From Chionoecetes opilio (Eukaryota; Arthropoda; Malacostraca; Decapoda; Majidae), in assembly GCA_016584305.1 (NCBI GenBank), contig JACEEZ010020103.1, positions 362,285 to 426,284 of the forward strand: a DNA stretch of 64,000 nt. Direction: 5' to 3'. A model generated the notes under the pieces. The model was not told where the DNA came from, did no database searches, and saw nothing but the letters and a program-made list of their open reading frames with translations. The position numbers were made by a program, and so were the translations under genes. Position 1 is the first letter of the stretch, and the number at the start of each line of letters is the position of its first letter. This document shows, one piece after another, positions 40,911 through 53,478 of the stretch.

Positions 40911-41953
40911 TCATTCCAGGTGTAGTATGTAGCTCCCTGATCCTTGCCTCCAGGACCACTGAAGGTAAAGTGTTGTCATGGGAGCTACTGTAGCCTGGGT
41001 GGGTGGTTGGTCTGGGATGTCAGCCAGCCACTTGTCAAGGTGATGTTTGAAGGTGTCCGTGGTGACACCCGTTAGGTCCCGAATGTGTCTTGGGGCACAA
41101 TTGAAGAGCCGTACACCATTGTGGGAGAAGCTGTGGTGTATGAGGGTTTGTAGTCCTTTGGAGGAGGCGCATGTACTCTGTACATAGCACAGCCTGCCTC
41201 TTCTAGGGTTTTTGTTTTCCTCCATACCTACTTTTGGAGCCAGACCCTCCAGGATTTTCCAGACATAGATTATGATGTACCTCTCTCGTCTGCGCTGCAG
41301 AGAGTAGAGGCCCAGTCTGTGCAGCCTCTCCCAGTAGTTGAGGTGCTGGAGACCATATATCTTGTTGGTATAGGTCCTTTGTGGTGCTTCCAGCAGGGTG
41401 ATGTCCTTTTTTTTGTAGGTGACCACAGTTGGCAGCAGTACTCTAGCCTTGGTCTTACTAAGGACTTCCATAGCATCAGCATGCAGGATTCCTCCCTTGT
41501 ACGGAATGTTCTCAGGACCCATCCTGTTAGCTGTCGCGCTGTCTGGGTGATGGTGGTGTAATGTAGGGAGAAAGTTCCATCGCTGCTCATATACACTCCC
41601 AGGTCTTTTGTGAAGTCTTTTGTTTGTATGGTTTGGTGTTGATACATATATTGAGTGGTGGTCTTTATAGAGGTATTTCTGCCATATCTCAGAACTTCAA
41701 ATTTTTCTCCGTTAAATTCCATATTGTTCTTTTCGGCCCACTCTATTATTGTATTGAGGTCCCACTGCAGTATATCGGTGTCTGGGGATGTTTTTATTTT
41801 ATGCCGTATACGGGTGTCGTCAGCAAATGAAGTAGCAGTGGAATATCTGAGATCGGTGTCAATGTCTGATATCATGATCAGAAATAATAATGGGCCAAGC
41901 ACAGATCCTTGGGGAACACCACTTATGATTGACACTGTGAGACTGTTTACCAT
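40911..41953 (-). pseudogene. LINE (CR1/Jockey-like) RT palm and C-terminus
   Basis: Two overlapping minus-strand frames are joined by a shift at a T8 run near 41,408. The first has SGVPQGSVLGPLLFLIMI and SFADDTRI (RT boxes B and C), then WKSLVRPRLEYCCQLWSP. The second continues YWERLHRLGLYSLQRRRERY, FNCAPRHIRDLTG and HLDKWLADIPDQP. Confidence 0.85.
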
Positions 41954-44050
41954 TTATGGTGACAACTTGGTGCCTGTTGGTGAGAAAACTGTGGATCCAT
42001 CTCCCTACTCTGCCAGTTATGCCAAGATTCTTGAGTTTGTGGAGGAGAATGCCATAATCTACCTTGTCAAAAGCCTTGGCAAAGTCTAGGTAGACTACAT
42101 CAGCATTATCTCCATCCTGAGTTGCTTCTAATATAGCTTCATAGTGTTGTAGAAGCTCTGATAGGCAAGACCTGCCCCTTCTGAACCATTTCCATCATTG
42201 AAGGCCCCTCTTTCTTCCAGGTGGTTTACCATCTTGGCCCTCATATCCTTTCAAAGATCTTGATGACGTGTGATGTGAGGACCACTGGCCTAGTCTTGCT
42301 TGCCTGTCCTTTGCTTCCTCCTTTTGTCTGGGTGTTATTGTGCCCCAGCTTGAGTTTCTGTTGTGTTTGTGTTTAGAGGATAATGCTCAGAGCCATAGGG
42401 TCTACCGCTGCTGCATATTAGTGTTGGCCGAAGCACCACCCGGGGGGGGGGGGGGTTACAAACCCCGGCTGGCACCCGGTACCATTCACTGCTGGGTGGA
42501 CAGGGCTATGGATTTAAGAAAGACCACCCATCTATCTTTCACTCCGCCCGGGGATCGAACCCGGACTTCTCGGTTGTAAGCGAGCGTGCTAACCACTACA
42601 CTACAGAGTTCCCTCATGGGGGACGGAGCCAGTGAGGAGGATGTAGTCCACAGTACTTCAGGGGTGTGGCCAGTTGTTCCCTACAATTTTTCAGAAACAC
42701 AGTACTGGTCCATCTGGTCCTGCTGCTGCTTGCGGGTCGATGCTGCTTATGGGTTGGATTATGTCTTCCCTGGTTATCATAATGTCGTGAGCAGAATGTC
42801 ACCACATTCCGTTCGCTAAAAAGTACAAGGATCTGTTTACCCGTTTCTGAGTATCAGGTTTACTAAACACTCTCTGATACTCAGTCTGTAGCATTTCTGC
42901 CTTTCCTGTGGCCATCTTCAAGTTCCCCGTTCTCTTTCAGTAGAGGGCCAAACGATGTGTGCTGGTATCTCTTCTTGGCAGGAGTAGAAAATTTTGGAGT
43001 TGACTTTATATTTTTCCACGGCACTTGTTCTTCTTGTTCTCTCTGCCGTACGTGTATTGAGCAAGTGCATCTTACTGATAGTGTAGCTGACGTTGTATTG
43101 GTTTGCTGCACGCATAGGTTACTTTCTTTAATTTTCTTTGTAAATTGGCCCTTTTTTCATCAGTATTCGTTTTGTCCCTGGGTATTGGTGTTTCCTTCCT
43201 GACGACCGCCTGAGGGGAATGTGTTCCTTACAAACTGCAGGCATTTGCTGGCAGAGTTTCGTACATCTCGTTGGGCTTCCATTCCACTAAAGATGTTTCC
43301 CATTTTATGGCATCTAGTTCTTTTCGGACTTTATCCCAGTCAATGTTTCTTCCATAAAAATTTAATGCATGGAAAGAGTCTATCCTGCCTGACGTTGTTG
43401 TGTTTCTTGTGGAATATTTCTGATGTTGGCCCTTGCATGGATGAGTTATGGTCTGACATCACCGTCTTCGCAATGTCATAGGAGTGGAGGTACTGTTGCT
43501 GATGATAGTCCAATATTTGTTCCCTCTTGTGGGCTCCATTATTAGTTGGTGTAAAAAATACTCCTCCATAAGGTAAGTTATTGTACGCTTGGCCCTTTCT
43601 TCTGGTGTACCACCTGCGATATTCATGGAGGGCCAGCTAATGTGAGGCAGGTTAAAGTCCCCCAGTATTAAAAATACTGTAATTCATTGGAGACTTCTAG
43701 AAGGTTGCGGAGTTTGGTTGTGTTCTTAAAAGCGTTAACACTAGATTTAAAGTGGCCTGTATATGATTGTTGTTACCAGGTTAAGGTCTTAAATATTGCC
43801 AGCATTTCTGTTGTCATTTGAGAAGATACAAGACCTCTACCTGGCTGACTCTGTTTTACGTACCTGCCACTCCTCCATGGCTTCTTCCTTCTCTATCCTG
43901 TCTGATGAGTGTGTAGTTTCTATTTGCACTCTGCATCCAGGTGATCTTTTGTGAGGTGAGTTTCTGGAAGGCCATAAAGAGAAAGTTTTCTGTCTCTGCT
44001 ACTCTTTAATCATTGGGACTTTGTCTGATTGAAGATTGGATAAAGCCCCT
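41954..44050 (-). pseudogene. Decayed N-terminal part of the same LINE ORF2
   Basis: Reading leftwards on the minus strand, 43,860-44,030 has remnants of an APE endonuclease (THLTKDHLDAE, RQDREGRSHGGV). 41,960-42,100 encodes YLDFAKAFDKV-like RT box A. Stops and frameshifts are frequent. A SINE interrupts it at 42,420-42,610. Confidence 0.65.
42420..42610 (-). mobile_element. tRNA-derived SINE inside the LINE
   Basis: The minus-strand head has A box TAGTGTAGTGG and B box GGTTCGATCCC. The Val-like arrangement ends in a poly-G/poly-C tract at about 42,440. Confidence 0.65.
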
Positions 44051-44059
44051 GATATTTCC

Positions 44060-45710
44060 AGTATAGAACTGTTAGTGTTGGAGACTGCAGCCCCTCTCTC
44101 CTTGTTTCCAGTCTGTCTTTCGTTTACTAGACGGTTGATTGTGGACTGAGAGTGTTTCTCCATGTCATAGTTTCTCCACCATGTCTCTAAAAAATTACCC
44201 TGGTCCACATTTTGTTGTACGCCATGGTGGGGTTATTTCTATTTATATGTGTGGTGGGCACTTGCATGTTTTCCCTACCTGAGGAGGGGGTCCTTTGACT
44301 TTGGGCATTTGCCTGTGGTGTTCAGGGGTGTGAGCGTTTCATGTGTATGTGGTGATCGTTGCCCTCTGTCTTCCCTCTGATTTCTTGCTGGTTGATCTGG
44401 GGTACTGGTTGTTGTTGGTCTTTATTCCTTTTATATGTGGGTTTTGCTTACTACGTTTGCATTCTCTTGTATGTAGTGATGACCTACATACAAGATAGAT
44501 AGTATGGCATTTACCCCAGAGTACAGCCAGTTTTCATCCACCATGCTTCATGAATGTACCAGCAAGCTTTGGTGGGGGTATTTACTTTCTCCTTGTAGTC
44601 CTGTTTGCACATATTTTTAGGTAAAACTGCATATTTTTACCTTTCTATGCCGTTTGTTGGATGATGTGTGCTTAGGTGTGTGAGTCCAGCCCTGTCTCAG
44701 CTTGTCCTGGTGGTAAGGTTAAGTCTGGTCTATCCTCCACTGGCTTGCTGGGCTAACAGGGTGTGTTTTCTTGGGCTCCTGTAATAAGATTCTGTCCAGG
44801 TCACTTCAGATTCTCTCTCTTGTCCTACCTGGGACACCGAGATTGCAACAGTTGTTCCGGTCTTGAGAGCCTGTCATGACTTACGTTAATATATCATTTT
44901 GTTTACAGTCCTCAATCTCTGCTGCTTAGTGTCATAGTCGGGTAGCTTAGCCTAGCACATGGTTGGCCAGGTTAAACCTCCTGTTTTGAGGGTGGCGAGT
45001 GCATAATATGCGTATATTGGCATTTTGCGACCGGTAGTGCTTCCACATGTTGCAGCTATTACATTTGATACCATTGTCACTGTGCTGACATATAGGCATG
45101 GGAAGATATCATCGCTACCTTGCGTATCATTGTTTACATCAGGCGTGTGAGCGCATTTTGGTTCAACTGGTCTCGCCTACCTTTTAGTCGATAGCTCACT
45201 CCTCCTGAATTCTGCCCAGTTTCCCGTTTAAAGAGATCTGTCAATGTTCACACTTGCCTGGCGACTAGCTGTTGCGTGCTAGTGTCCAAAATACCTCGTA
45301 AGGATCGATTTTACGGAGGGCTGTTTTGCGTGTGTACACACCGCCACAACATTTGGCGGGGGGCTATAAAGGTTCTCAGACGTAAGGTGGTAACACGTGT
45401 TGGTAGCGGCGGAGAGGAGCGGCTACATCCTCTCCCGACCACCGCTTGAGATACATTCCCCCAAGATCTCCCTCTTTCCCCTCTGTTTTGGGAGAGGTGT
45501 GGGCTGTGGGTTACAGACCACTGAACAGTGAGGCCTTGTTCTCGAGCCTCTTGCCCTCGCCTCCACCCTGATAAGGATCTGGAGACGTCCGCAAGACCTC
45601 TTCGCTTCCCCTCTATCCACTACCTTCCTTAGTCCTTTTCCCTCCTCCCCATTTATCCTTCCTTCCTTCCTATTCCTCATTCTTCCACGTCCCAGCCCTC
45701 ACATGGGAAG
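44060..45710. other. Intergenic stretch, no gene seen
   Basis: Mixed sequence with scattered TTGTTTT/TGTGT-rich parts. The minus-strand frame at 45,423-45,680 (Arg/Lys/Gly-rich) has no recognised domain. Confidence 0.45.
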
Positions 45711-45744
45711 AAATAAACAAAGCCTGCAGATATAATCGACTATG

Positions 45745-46580
45745 CGTGGTGGAAGATTTTAATATTAGGAATATAGACTGGGATTTAATCATAGGTGACA
45801 GCGACGCAGATGAATTAGTAAATATAATCCAGGATAACTTCCTAAGTTAAGCAATTAAGGAGCCTACTAGAGGAGATAATATTCTAGATATATTGCTGAC
45901 AAATAGAGACGATTTAGTTACAGATGTGGAGGTCGGTGGAAAGTTAGATAATAGCGACCATTATGAGATCAGATTTAGCTTAAAATGGGAAGTTGGAAAA
46001 TTAAGTGGCAATAAACATAGAATACCTAATTTCAGAAAGGCCAATTATGCAGGATTAAGAAGACACCTGGAGGATTATTAATAAGAGGTGTGGGATGGAG
46101 GGGAAGAAATGTTCCCAGGGTAAGGACAGGGCGATGACAGCTGGAAAGGCCAATTATGAAGGATTAGGAAGGCACCTGGAGGTAATTAGAGCGGTTAGAC
46201 ATGGAAGTGAGGTCGGGGCTGAGGAGGTAATTAGAGCGGTTAAACATGGAAGTGAGGTCGGGGCTGAGGAGGATTATACCTTATTTGTAAGGAATATAAT
46301 TGACGGACAGAAAAGAAATATTCCTTATAGGGAAATAAGGTCCAGAAAGAGTGATCCAAAATGGATGACCACTAATTTAAAAGACAACATTGGAGTAAAA
46401 AGAAACATTTATTGAAGGTTCAAGGCAGGATTGGTAAGCAAAGAACAGTATAACGTGATGGCAAGGACAATGAAGAAATTAACTCGAGTTGCTAAGAACA
46501 ATTATGAGATTAAAGTAGCAGGACAGGCGAAAAGTGACCTAAACGGGTTCTATCAGGTATATAAAACCAAGACAAGGGAA
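45745..46580 (+). pseudogene. LINE ORF2: endonuclease C-terminus and linker
   Basis: Reads VVEDFNIRNIDWDL, then ILDILLTNRDDLVTDVEV, SDHYEIRF and (46,300-46,410) RNIPYREIRSRKSDPKW, with several stops. A 54-bp duplication (AGAGCGGTTA(G/A)ACATGGAAG) is present at 46,190-46,265. The frame stops at the insertion after YQVYKTKTRE. Confidence 0.75.
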
Positions 46581-47686
46581 TGGACCCGTTTACTCTACTT
46601 GAGGTAAGGATTGATTTGACATCTTCAAGCCTCATATAGTTGGGCAGTGATGTTGATTTTTCTATGTGAACAGTATTTTTGATGATACAGCCAATTTAAG
46701 TACAGGAAAATGTATACGCTCTAAAACGACTGGCGCCATGTTGTGACGTCACTAGCTTAGACAACAGAGCAAAACAGCTGTGAAGCGGCCGCTACTATTA
46801 TGTACTACCTACTAATACACCAACTTGCATTACCCCTACTACCGCAAGATGACCAGTAATCCTCCTTCAAGTGATGTAGTAGGTATTCACTGTGTTTGTG
46901 AATATGTAAGTTGTAGTTTATAAGGAAGAAGTGGATAGACAGAGATAAGTGGCCCGTGACACCTGACAAGTGATGACTTCTGGGATCGGCATTCCTTATA
47001 GGGAGCTTAAATGAACCTGCAATGACATGTAAAGCTAGACAGATAGACGAACTCATAGAGGAACAGGTAGAAATGTATGGTTAGTAAAGGTTGTAGTGGT
47101 GAGTAGAGTGACGAAGGGTGTGTTTTGCTTATGTGGGGAAAGAAAGTCATACATTTCTACCTGTTCCTCTATGAGTTCGTCTATCTGTCTAGCTGTACAT
47201 GTCATTGCAGGTTCATTTAAGCTCCCTATAAGGAATGCCGATCCCAGAAGTCATCACTTGTCTGGTGTCACGGGCCACTTCGCTCTGTCTATCCACTTTT
47301 TCCTTATAAACTACAACTTACATATTCACAAACACAGTGAATACCTACTACATCACTTGAAGGAGGATTACTGGTCATCTTGCGGTAGTAGGGGTAATGC
47401 AAGTTAGTAAGGTTAGTTAGGTTAGTAAAATAAAACTATAATTTGCGGTTTGCTGAGCCAAAACAAGCCGATCAGCTGATCAGGCGAGATCTGAGTCTGC
47501 AGTTACTACGTCACAACCAATCACAGCGCGTTCCGCCGTGTTGTGATATTTTGGCCCCAAAAAGGCCATATATTTCATTTATGGTGCATTTCTTAGCAAA
47601 AAGAATATGAGTACAGTGATATGTAGCCTATATTGCACCCAAAGCTTTATAATACTCCGTGTTTTAGGTGTGAGTAAACGGGTCCA
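46581..47686. mobile_element. TIR element without target duplication
   Basis: Perfect 15-bp inverted ends, TGGACCCGTTTACTC and GAGTAAACGGGTCCA. Leaving the element out joins KTRE directly to LVGPL in the LINE frame with no extra base. This implies no target duplication at GAA|TTA. The foldback at 46,817-47,408 is nested inside. Confidence 0.75.
46817..47408. mobile_element. 592-bp foldback with arms of about 260 bp
   Basis: The left arm begins CCAACTTGCATTACCCCTAC and the right arm ends in its complement. The arms differ by a few substitutions (for example CAATGACATGTAAAGCTAG against CTAGCTGTACATGTCATTG). The spacer is about 65 bp. Both strands code for near-identical spurious peptides. Confidence 0.9.
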
Positions 47687-49192
47687 TTAGTTGGGCCGTT
47701 AAGGTTAGGACAGGGTGAGGTCTTAAATACGGATGAGGATATGTGTAAAAGTCTAAACGATTATTTCTTAAGTGTTTTTACTGATGAGGATACACAGACG
47801 ATACCTGATAGTGAACAGATGTTCAAAGGAAGCGATGAGGAGAAACTCAAAGATATTGTGATAACTAGAGAAATGGTGGAAGAGGGTATAGATAAAATGA
47901 AGAATTTTAAATCGTCAGGACCAGATGAAGTGTATCCCAGGGTATAAAAGGAATGCAAGGAGGTTGTTAGTGAGTCGTTAGTGCACATTTTTAGGAAATC
48001 GGTTGAGATAGGCGATGTGCCATTATTGTGGAGGAAAGGAAATGTTGTTCCCATATTTAAGAAGGGAGACAGAGGACTAAAGTCAAATTATCGACCCGTA
48101 AGTCTAACGTCAGTGGTGGGTAAATTATTGGAATCTATTATTGCATAAAACATTAGAGAGCACTTAGATAAACATAGTTTGATCAATGATTCACAACATG
48201 GATTCACCAAGGGTAGGTCATGTCTCACCAATTTATTGACTTTTTATAGGAAAGTTTATGAGACGGCAGATAATGATAAGGATTAATTATGATATAATAT
48301 ATCTGGACTTTGGTAAGGCATTTGACAAAGTACCACACGAGCGACTCTTAAATAAGGTTAAGGCTCATGGAATAGATGGGAAGGTTCTTCATTGGATCAG
48401 AGCTTGGCTAAGTAATAGGCAACAAAGGATTACAATTAATGGTTCTAAATCTGAATGAGGACTGGTGACGAGTGGAGTTCCACAAGGGTCTGTTTTGGGT
48501 CCATTACTATTTTTGATTTACATCAACGACTTGGATAGTGGGATTAACAGTGATATCAGCAAGTTTGCTGATGATACTAATGTAGGTAGGATTATTGGAT
48601 CACAGTCTGACGTAAACATATTGCAGGGAGACTTAGATAAACTTAACGAATGGGCAGTCAGGTGGCAGATGGAATTTAATATTGATAAGTGCAGCGTTAT
48701 GAATGTTGATAGAAAAAACCCTGGTAATAGATACACCATACGCAATGTATCGCTGAAAAGATCAGAAGGTGAAAAAGATCTTAGAGTGAGGGTGAGCCCA
48801 GACCTCCGACCTAGGAAACAATGTATTGAGGCCAGAAATAGAGCTAATAGAGTATTAGGATTCATTACCAGAAGTGTTAAAAGTAGAAGTGTGGAAGTTA
48901 TTCTAAAGCTATATCTGGCTCTAGTCAGGCCTCACCTAGACTATGCGGTTCAGTTTTGGTCTCCATATTACAGGATGGATATAGCCTTGTTAGAAACAGT
49001 GCAGAGAAGGATGACCAAAAGGATACAAGGGATGCGTAACTTTAGTTATGAGAAGAGATTGAAGTTATTAAAATTACACTCACTCGAGAAACGCAGAGTA
49101 AGGAGCTATCTGATAGAAGTTTTTAAGTGGATAAAGGGATTTAATAAAGGAGAGGTAGGAAAAGTTCTTACGGCTTTTAACCAGGGTAGTAG
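47687..49192 (+). pseudogene. LINE ORF2 reverse transcriptase
   Basis: Box motifs appear in order: KSSGPDEVYPRV, WRKGNVVPIFKKGDR, SNYRPVSLTSV, YLDFGKAFDKVPHERLL, SGVPQGSVLGPLLFLIYIND and SKFADDTNVGR (catalytic DD), then LYLALVRPHLDYAVQFWSP and KLHSLEKRRVRSYLIEVFK. Stops at about 47,945, 48,146 and 48,456 show it is inactive. The family is CR1/Jockey-superfamily by motif. Confidence 0.92.
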
Positions 49193-50857
49193 TGTGGTGC
49201 CAGGGTTTTCCGATCGTTGGTTTATTCCTGGTGCCTTTGTTATTTGAATGAAATTAATTTGGTTAGGATTTTTCATTGATTTAAACTTGAATTGAGAATT
49301 GAAACTTGTCTTATGACTTCACTGTTTGATTATAGTATGAACACTTCTCGCTGCGGAGAGTACTGAAATGGGAATGAATTTAAGTGGAAGGGGTAGGAGT
49401 TAAGGTTAAGGGGAAATGGTATGAGTTAAGGGGAAGTGCTGCCACCAGCTCAGGCAAGTAGTTCTATGGTTTTACTTCCTGGGCATGTTTGAATAGATAT
49501 ATATATTAGATTTATCTTGGTAGTCGTGGTTGATACGTGGAATTATACCGAGTAAGGCTGACACTCTTTTGGAAGTGTGGGGAATTACTGTCCTAACACA
49601 GAATAATCACCTGAGGTTTCTACTAAATGACACAAGAACTATATTTGAAACATCATCCTATTTATTCATCCTGAAGTGTTATGTCTCTTGTTTGAGATCA
49701 CAGACAAACATATAAGCTCTAATCCAACACAAGAAAGCTCTCCACCCTAACACAGGAAAGCTCTAATCTGATAAGAAAACTTTACACTCTGATACAGGAA
49801 AGCTCTTCCCATCTGATAAAGGAAAGCTCTTATGAGCATAACCTCCCTCACTGAATCCTATTAATGAATTATCCTTCACTTAGGTAACATACCGCTGAAT
49901 ACTTAAAAATTATACATGGAAAATATAAGGGGGGAATATAGAGTAAGAATGTTGTTTGCGTTTCACTTAAAAAAACATGTGACGGGATTTTTGGCCCGGG
50001 ACTGAGACGTCCGTCTGTATGGGAGTGGATGAAGGGGACTGCTTAATAACACTTATAAGGATGGGGCAGGCTCCTATGCGTTAGTGAAACTGAACAACTG
50101 AAACTATATTTGGAAATATAGATAAAAAATATTGTAACAAGGAAAGGGGGGGGGGGAAATAGGAGCGAAATACCGCACGTCTTAACTGTAGGGGAGTGAA
50201 TGAGAGACTGGCTCCCTCGAGGGTAACTAAGGCGAGGCGGGAAGAAAGGGAATGTTTGGATACCCTGAACCGCTTCCCCTGAAGGGATTATCAGCCCCTG
50301 AATGACTTTAATTAACTAATGAAACAAGATACATGAAATGGCTACCTATAATACAGTTCTTCAACTTGATATAGAAGAATTTATATGTTTATTCTAATAT
50401 CCCGGGGAAAGTGTTATTTTCGTTGTTCAAGCATACGAACGCGTTTTTTAGAGGACGTGTATGGGAGTCTTTAAATAGAAATTTGGTAGACTTTCAATTT
50501 AGCGAATAACTGGACTAACCCATCCATGTATGACCGTGATCTTTCACTATGGTGACTATTTTGAAGGACATTAAGAATCTAAGAGTGTTCCTTGATCTGA
50601 TAGGAGGGTGAGGGGAGGATGAAAAGTTTTGAACCTCTTAGTTATCGATGATCGCGAAATAAGTGTCCCACGAATTTTGACTCGTACCCGGAATGTCGGG
50701 GGGGGGAGTGAGAGAAGGAAGGAAGATAGAAATGGGAGATAGGAAGAAAGAAGATAAATTTCACGAGAAACGAAAAGATTGAATTGCTGACGGACATAAC
50801 CCGGGAATTGTATGATAGGAATTCCCATCCTATCTCTTCCGAATAACGGGCATTACA
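49193..50857. mobile_element. 1.67-kb solo-LTR-like insertion in the LINE
   Basis: Starts TGTGGTGCCAGGG and ends GGGCATTACA (TG...CA), flanked by GTAG on both sides (49,189-49,192 and 50,858-50,861). Omitting it and one GTAG joins the LINE frame NQGS to RTRSNGFK. No coding region was recognised inside, which fits a solo LTR. No second LTR was found. Confidence 0.65.
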
Positions 50858-50861
50858 GTAG

Positions 50862-51048
50862 AACAAGAAGTAACGGATTCAAGCTGGAAAAGCGTAGATT
50901 TAGAAAGGAAATAGGGAAAAACTGGTTCACAAATAGGGTGGTGAATGAATGCAATGGTCTCAGTAGACAGGTAGTTAGTGCGGAGTCATTAGGGAGCTTT
51001 AAAGAGGGGCTGGATAGGTTCATGGATGGGGATGAAAGGTGGATGTAG
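50862..51048 (+). pseudogene. LINE ORF2 C-terminus
   Basis: Reads NGFKLEKRRFRKEIGKNWF, VVSAESLGSFKEGLDRFMDG and DERWM, then stop. This is the conserved end of CR1-like ORF2 in this genome, whose DNA recurs in the short tails at 16,625, 24,455, 28,832 and 61,700. Confidence 0.85.
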
Positions 51049-51059
51049 GTAGTGTTAGG

Positions 51060-51986
51060 CAGAGGTGGGTATCGCAATTTTTTTTCCAATTTCGCAATCG
51101 CAATTCCGCAATTCCGACCTGCACCAGTCCGCAATCGCAATTCCGCAATTTTTTTCAGATAGGCCTTTTCGCAATTGCAATTCTGCAATTCTGCAATTCC
51201 GCAAACTAATTTTGACACCTACAATTAAAACAAAACACCTACAATTAAAACAAAAAATGTCTCTAGACTCTTAAACATCTCTAGACTCTTAAACACCTAC
51301 AATTAAAACCAAAAAAATATCTAGACTCTTTATTAGTGTTTAATACTTCGGTATTCCTATTCTGTTTCTGTCTATACTTGTTACTTGTCCTTCACAATTA
51401 AGTCTTTGTCTCTTTTAGTGTTTTTCTTTACATGTACACTTCACAGTCTACTGGCCAGTAATCACTAATCTAAGTAATCTACTAATCTTCCTCTACCTCC
51501 TCCTCCTCCCACTTCTTCTGGTTCAGCATGTGGAGGCTGGCAACTAATCACACACACGGCCAGCGTACACGCTCTCAATCCCAAATTCCAGCACGCACAC
51601 TGACTGAGTGACTGTGCTACACTTGGCAAGTTGGCAGTTGGCAGTGTCGTCTCCACAATATTTGGTGGGAACTTATGTTCACGCGGGCACTTGCCACTTT
51701 GAAGGTGGTGACCGTCACAAGTATTGCGATTGCGTTTCAAAATTTTGGCGGTCCGCAACCCACAATTTTGCATTTTTTTCAGGCATCCGTAATTGCGCAA
51801 TTCCGCAACCAAATTACCCATTCCGCAAGTTATTGCGATTGCGTTTAAAAATTTTGGCGGTCCGCAATTCGCAATTCCGCAATTTTTTCAGGCATCCGTA
51901 ATTGCGCAATTCCGCAACCGAATTACCATTCCGCAAGTTGCGGAATTGCGGAATTGCGGACTAAAATTGCGGAATGCCCACCCTTG
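51060..51986. mobile_element. hAT MITE rich in GCAATTCCGCAATT
   Basis: GTGTTAGG flanks it (51,052-51,059 and 51,987-51,994). The ends are CAGAGGTGGGTA and ATGCCCACCCTTG. The subterminal regions are made of repeated TTGCGGAATTGC motifs on both strands. Confidence 0.88.
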
Positions 51987-52062
51987 GTGTTAGGTGACAG
52001 GAACTACCACGTGTAGGCCTCGCGGACTCTTGTAGCTTCCTTATTTTTTATGTTCTTATGTT

Positions 52063-52850
52063 CAAGCCAAATGCCGCCCGTCGGAGGGAGCTGGAGGACC
52101 AACAAACTTCACTTGCCGCCGTGTTTGCCAGCTTATGGTAATTTTCCCCTACTAAATATATGTTTATCAGTATAAAAGGTATACTGTCATCCTCGGAAAT
52201 GTTTGTTCTATAATATTATCAAATAAAAAACCGTAAATCACGCTAAATAAATGCCATTATGAGACTCAAGAAATATGCTTGAACTTAATATTCTATTAAA
52301 CTCTTCGCCATTTAATATTTTGCGGGAAAACTTTTTACATGGAGAATATCAATAGAAACGGAATTTCATTAGCTTTCCATTGATATATTTCGTTATCTGA
52401 TAAATGAATTAGCAGCATGCATAAATGAGCGTTAACTAAATAAATAACACCATCAATCGGGAAAAAATTACCAGATTTCATGGTTATTTATTTAGTTAAC
52501 GCTAATTTATGCACTGCTAATTCATTTATCAGATAACGAAATATATCAATGGAAAGCTAATGAAATTCCGCTTCTATTGATATTCTCCATGTAAAAAGTT
52601 TTCCCGCAAAATATTAAATGGCGAAGAGTTTAATAGAATATTAAGTTCAAGCATATTTCTTGAGTCACATAATGGCATTTATTTAGCGTGTTTTACGGTT
52701 TTTTATTTGATAATATTATAGAACAAACATTTCCGAGGATGACAGTATACCTTTTATACTGATAAACATATATTTGGTAGGGGAAAATTACCATAAGCTG
52801 GCAAACACGGGCGGCAAGTGGAGTTTGTTGGTCTTCCAGCTCGCATTTCC
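52063..52850. mobile_element. Palindromic foldback element
   Basis: The arms match from GCCGTGTTTGCCAGCTTATGG (left) to CCATAAGCTGGCAAACACGG (right), with the centre at about 52,465. They are nearly perfect, including AATCAATAGAAACGGAATTTC / GAAATTCCGCTTCTATTG. It is a close relative of the inner part of the 32,071-34,743 element and abuts the LINE tail. Confidence 0.9.
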
Positions 52851-53129
52851 CGCGTTTTTCGCCTGCACAGCGAGGGCTGTGACGTCACGTGCAAGGTTAA
52901 GTTAATAGCCGAATGCGTAGAAATGCCGAAGTTTTCAGCGCATATTTTCCTACTGTATGTGTTTTTTTAAGCATATTAAGGTAAATTAGATATGACCACA
53001 TTATGCTATGTTGCTATGCTTCGTCTTTTTGTTATATGGGTTGAGTGAATACAAGAATATTAAGTTAATAGCCGAATACGCGGAAATGCCGAAGTCCTCA
53101 GTGGCCGAGAATAAACAAGAAAAGAAACT

Positions 53130-53252
53130 TAGGAAGGCACCGCGGCCGCTCGCCAGGCTGTGCTGATGGAGGACTAGCGGATTGCAGGCAGGCTATATGG
53201 CGGCCACAGCACCCTCAGCAGACTCAGCACGCCCACAGCAGTAAAGGTGAGG
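53130..53252 (+). promoter_or_regulatory. Candidate CpG-rich 5' exon/promoter
   Basis: CCGCGGCCGCTCGCC is followed by a GC-rich stretch and CAGTAAAG|GTGAGG, a plausible donor. The next coding exon on this strand is TOPORS at 61,995, so this could be its 5' UTR exon. It lies among repeats and has no coding evidence. Confidence 0.2.
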
Positions 53253-53478
53253 CTGTGTGTCGTGTTTTTACGTGTTATAGCCGTGTGTGGTCGTGGTGGG
53301 TTGACAGGTCGTGTTCCTTCCTTTTCTCTTGCTCCTCTCTTATTTCTTCTTTCTTTTTCTCCTCCTCTGCCTTCTTCCTTTTCATTTTTCGTGCCTGGGC
53401 TGCCCTCCTGCCGTGCGCTATTTTATTTATTCCCTCGCCACTCTTGTTTGTGTTTCATCTCAGGGATTGGCTCACGGT

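Larger units (their letters stand above)
45715..52056 (+). mobile_element. CR1-like LINE, 5' truncated, with three inserted elements
   Basis: The LINE segments are 45,715-46,580 (endonuclease C-terminus onward), 47,687-49,192 (RT), 50,862-51,059 (C-terminus) and 51,987-52,056 (3' tail GGAACTACCACGTGTAGG and following). The insertions are a 1.1-kb TIR element, a 1.67-kb LTR-like segment and a 927-bp hAT MITE. Each junction can be placed to within a base or two because LINE sequence is continuous across it. Confidence 0.85.

Noticed and set aside
46805..47407. Pair of near-identical small proteins on opposite strands
   Set aside because: They are translations of the two arms of one foldback element.
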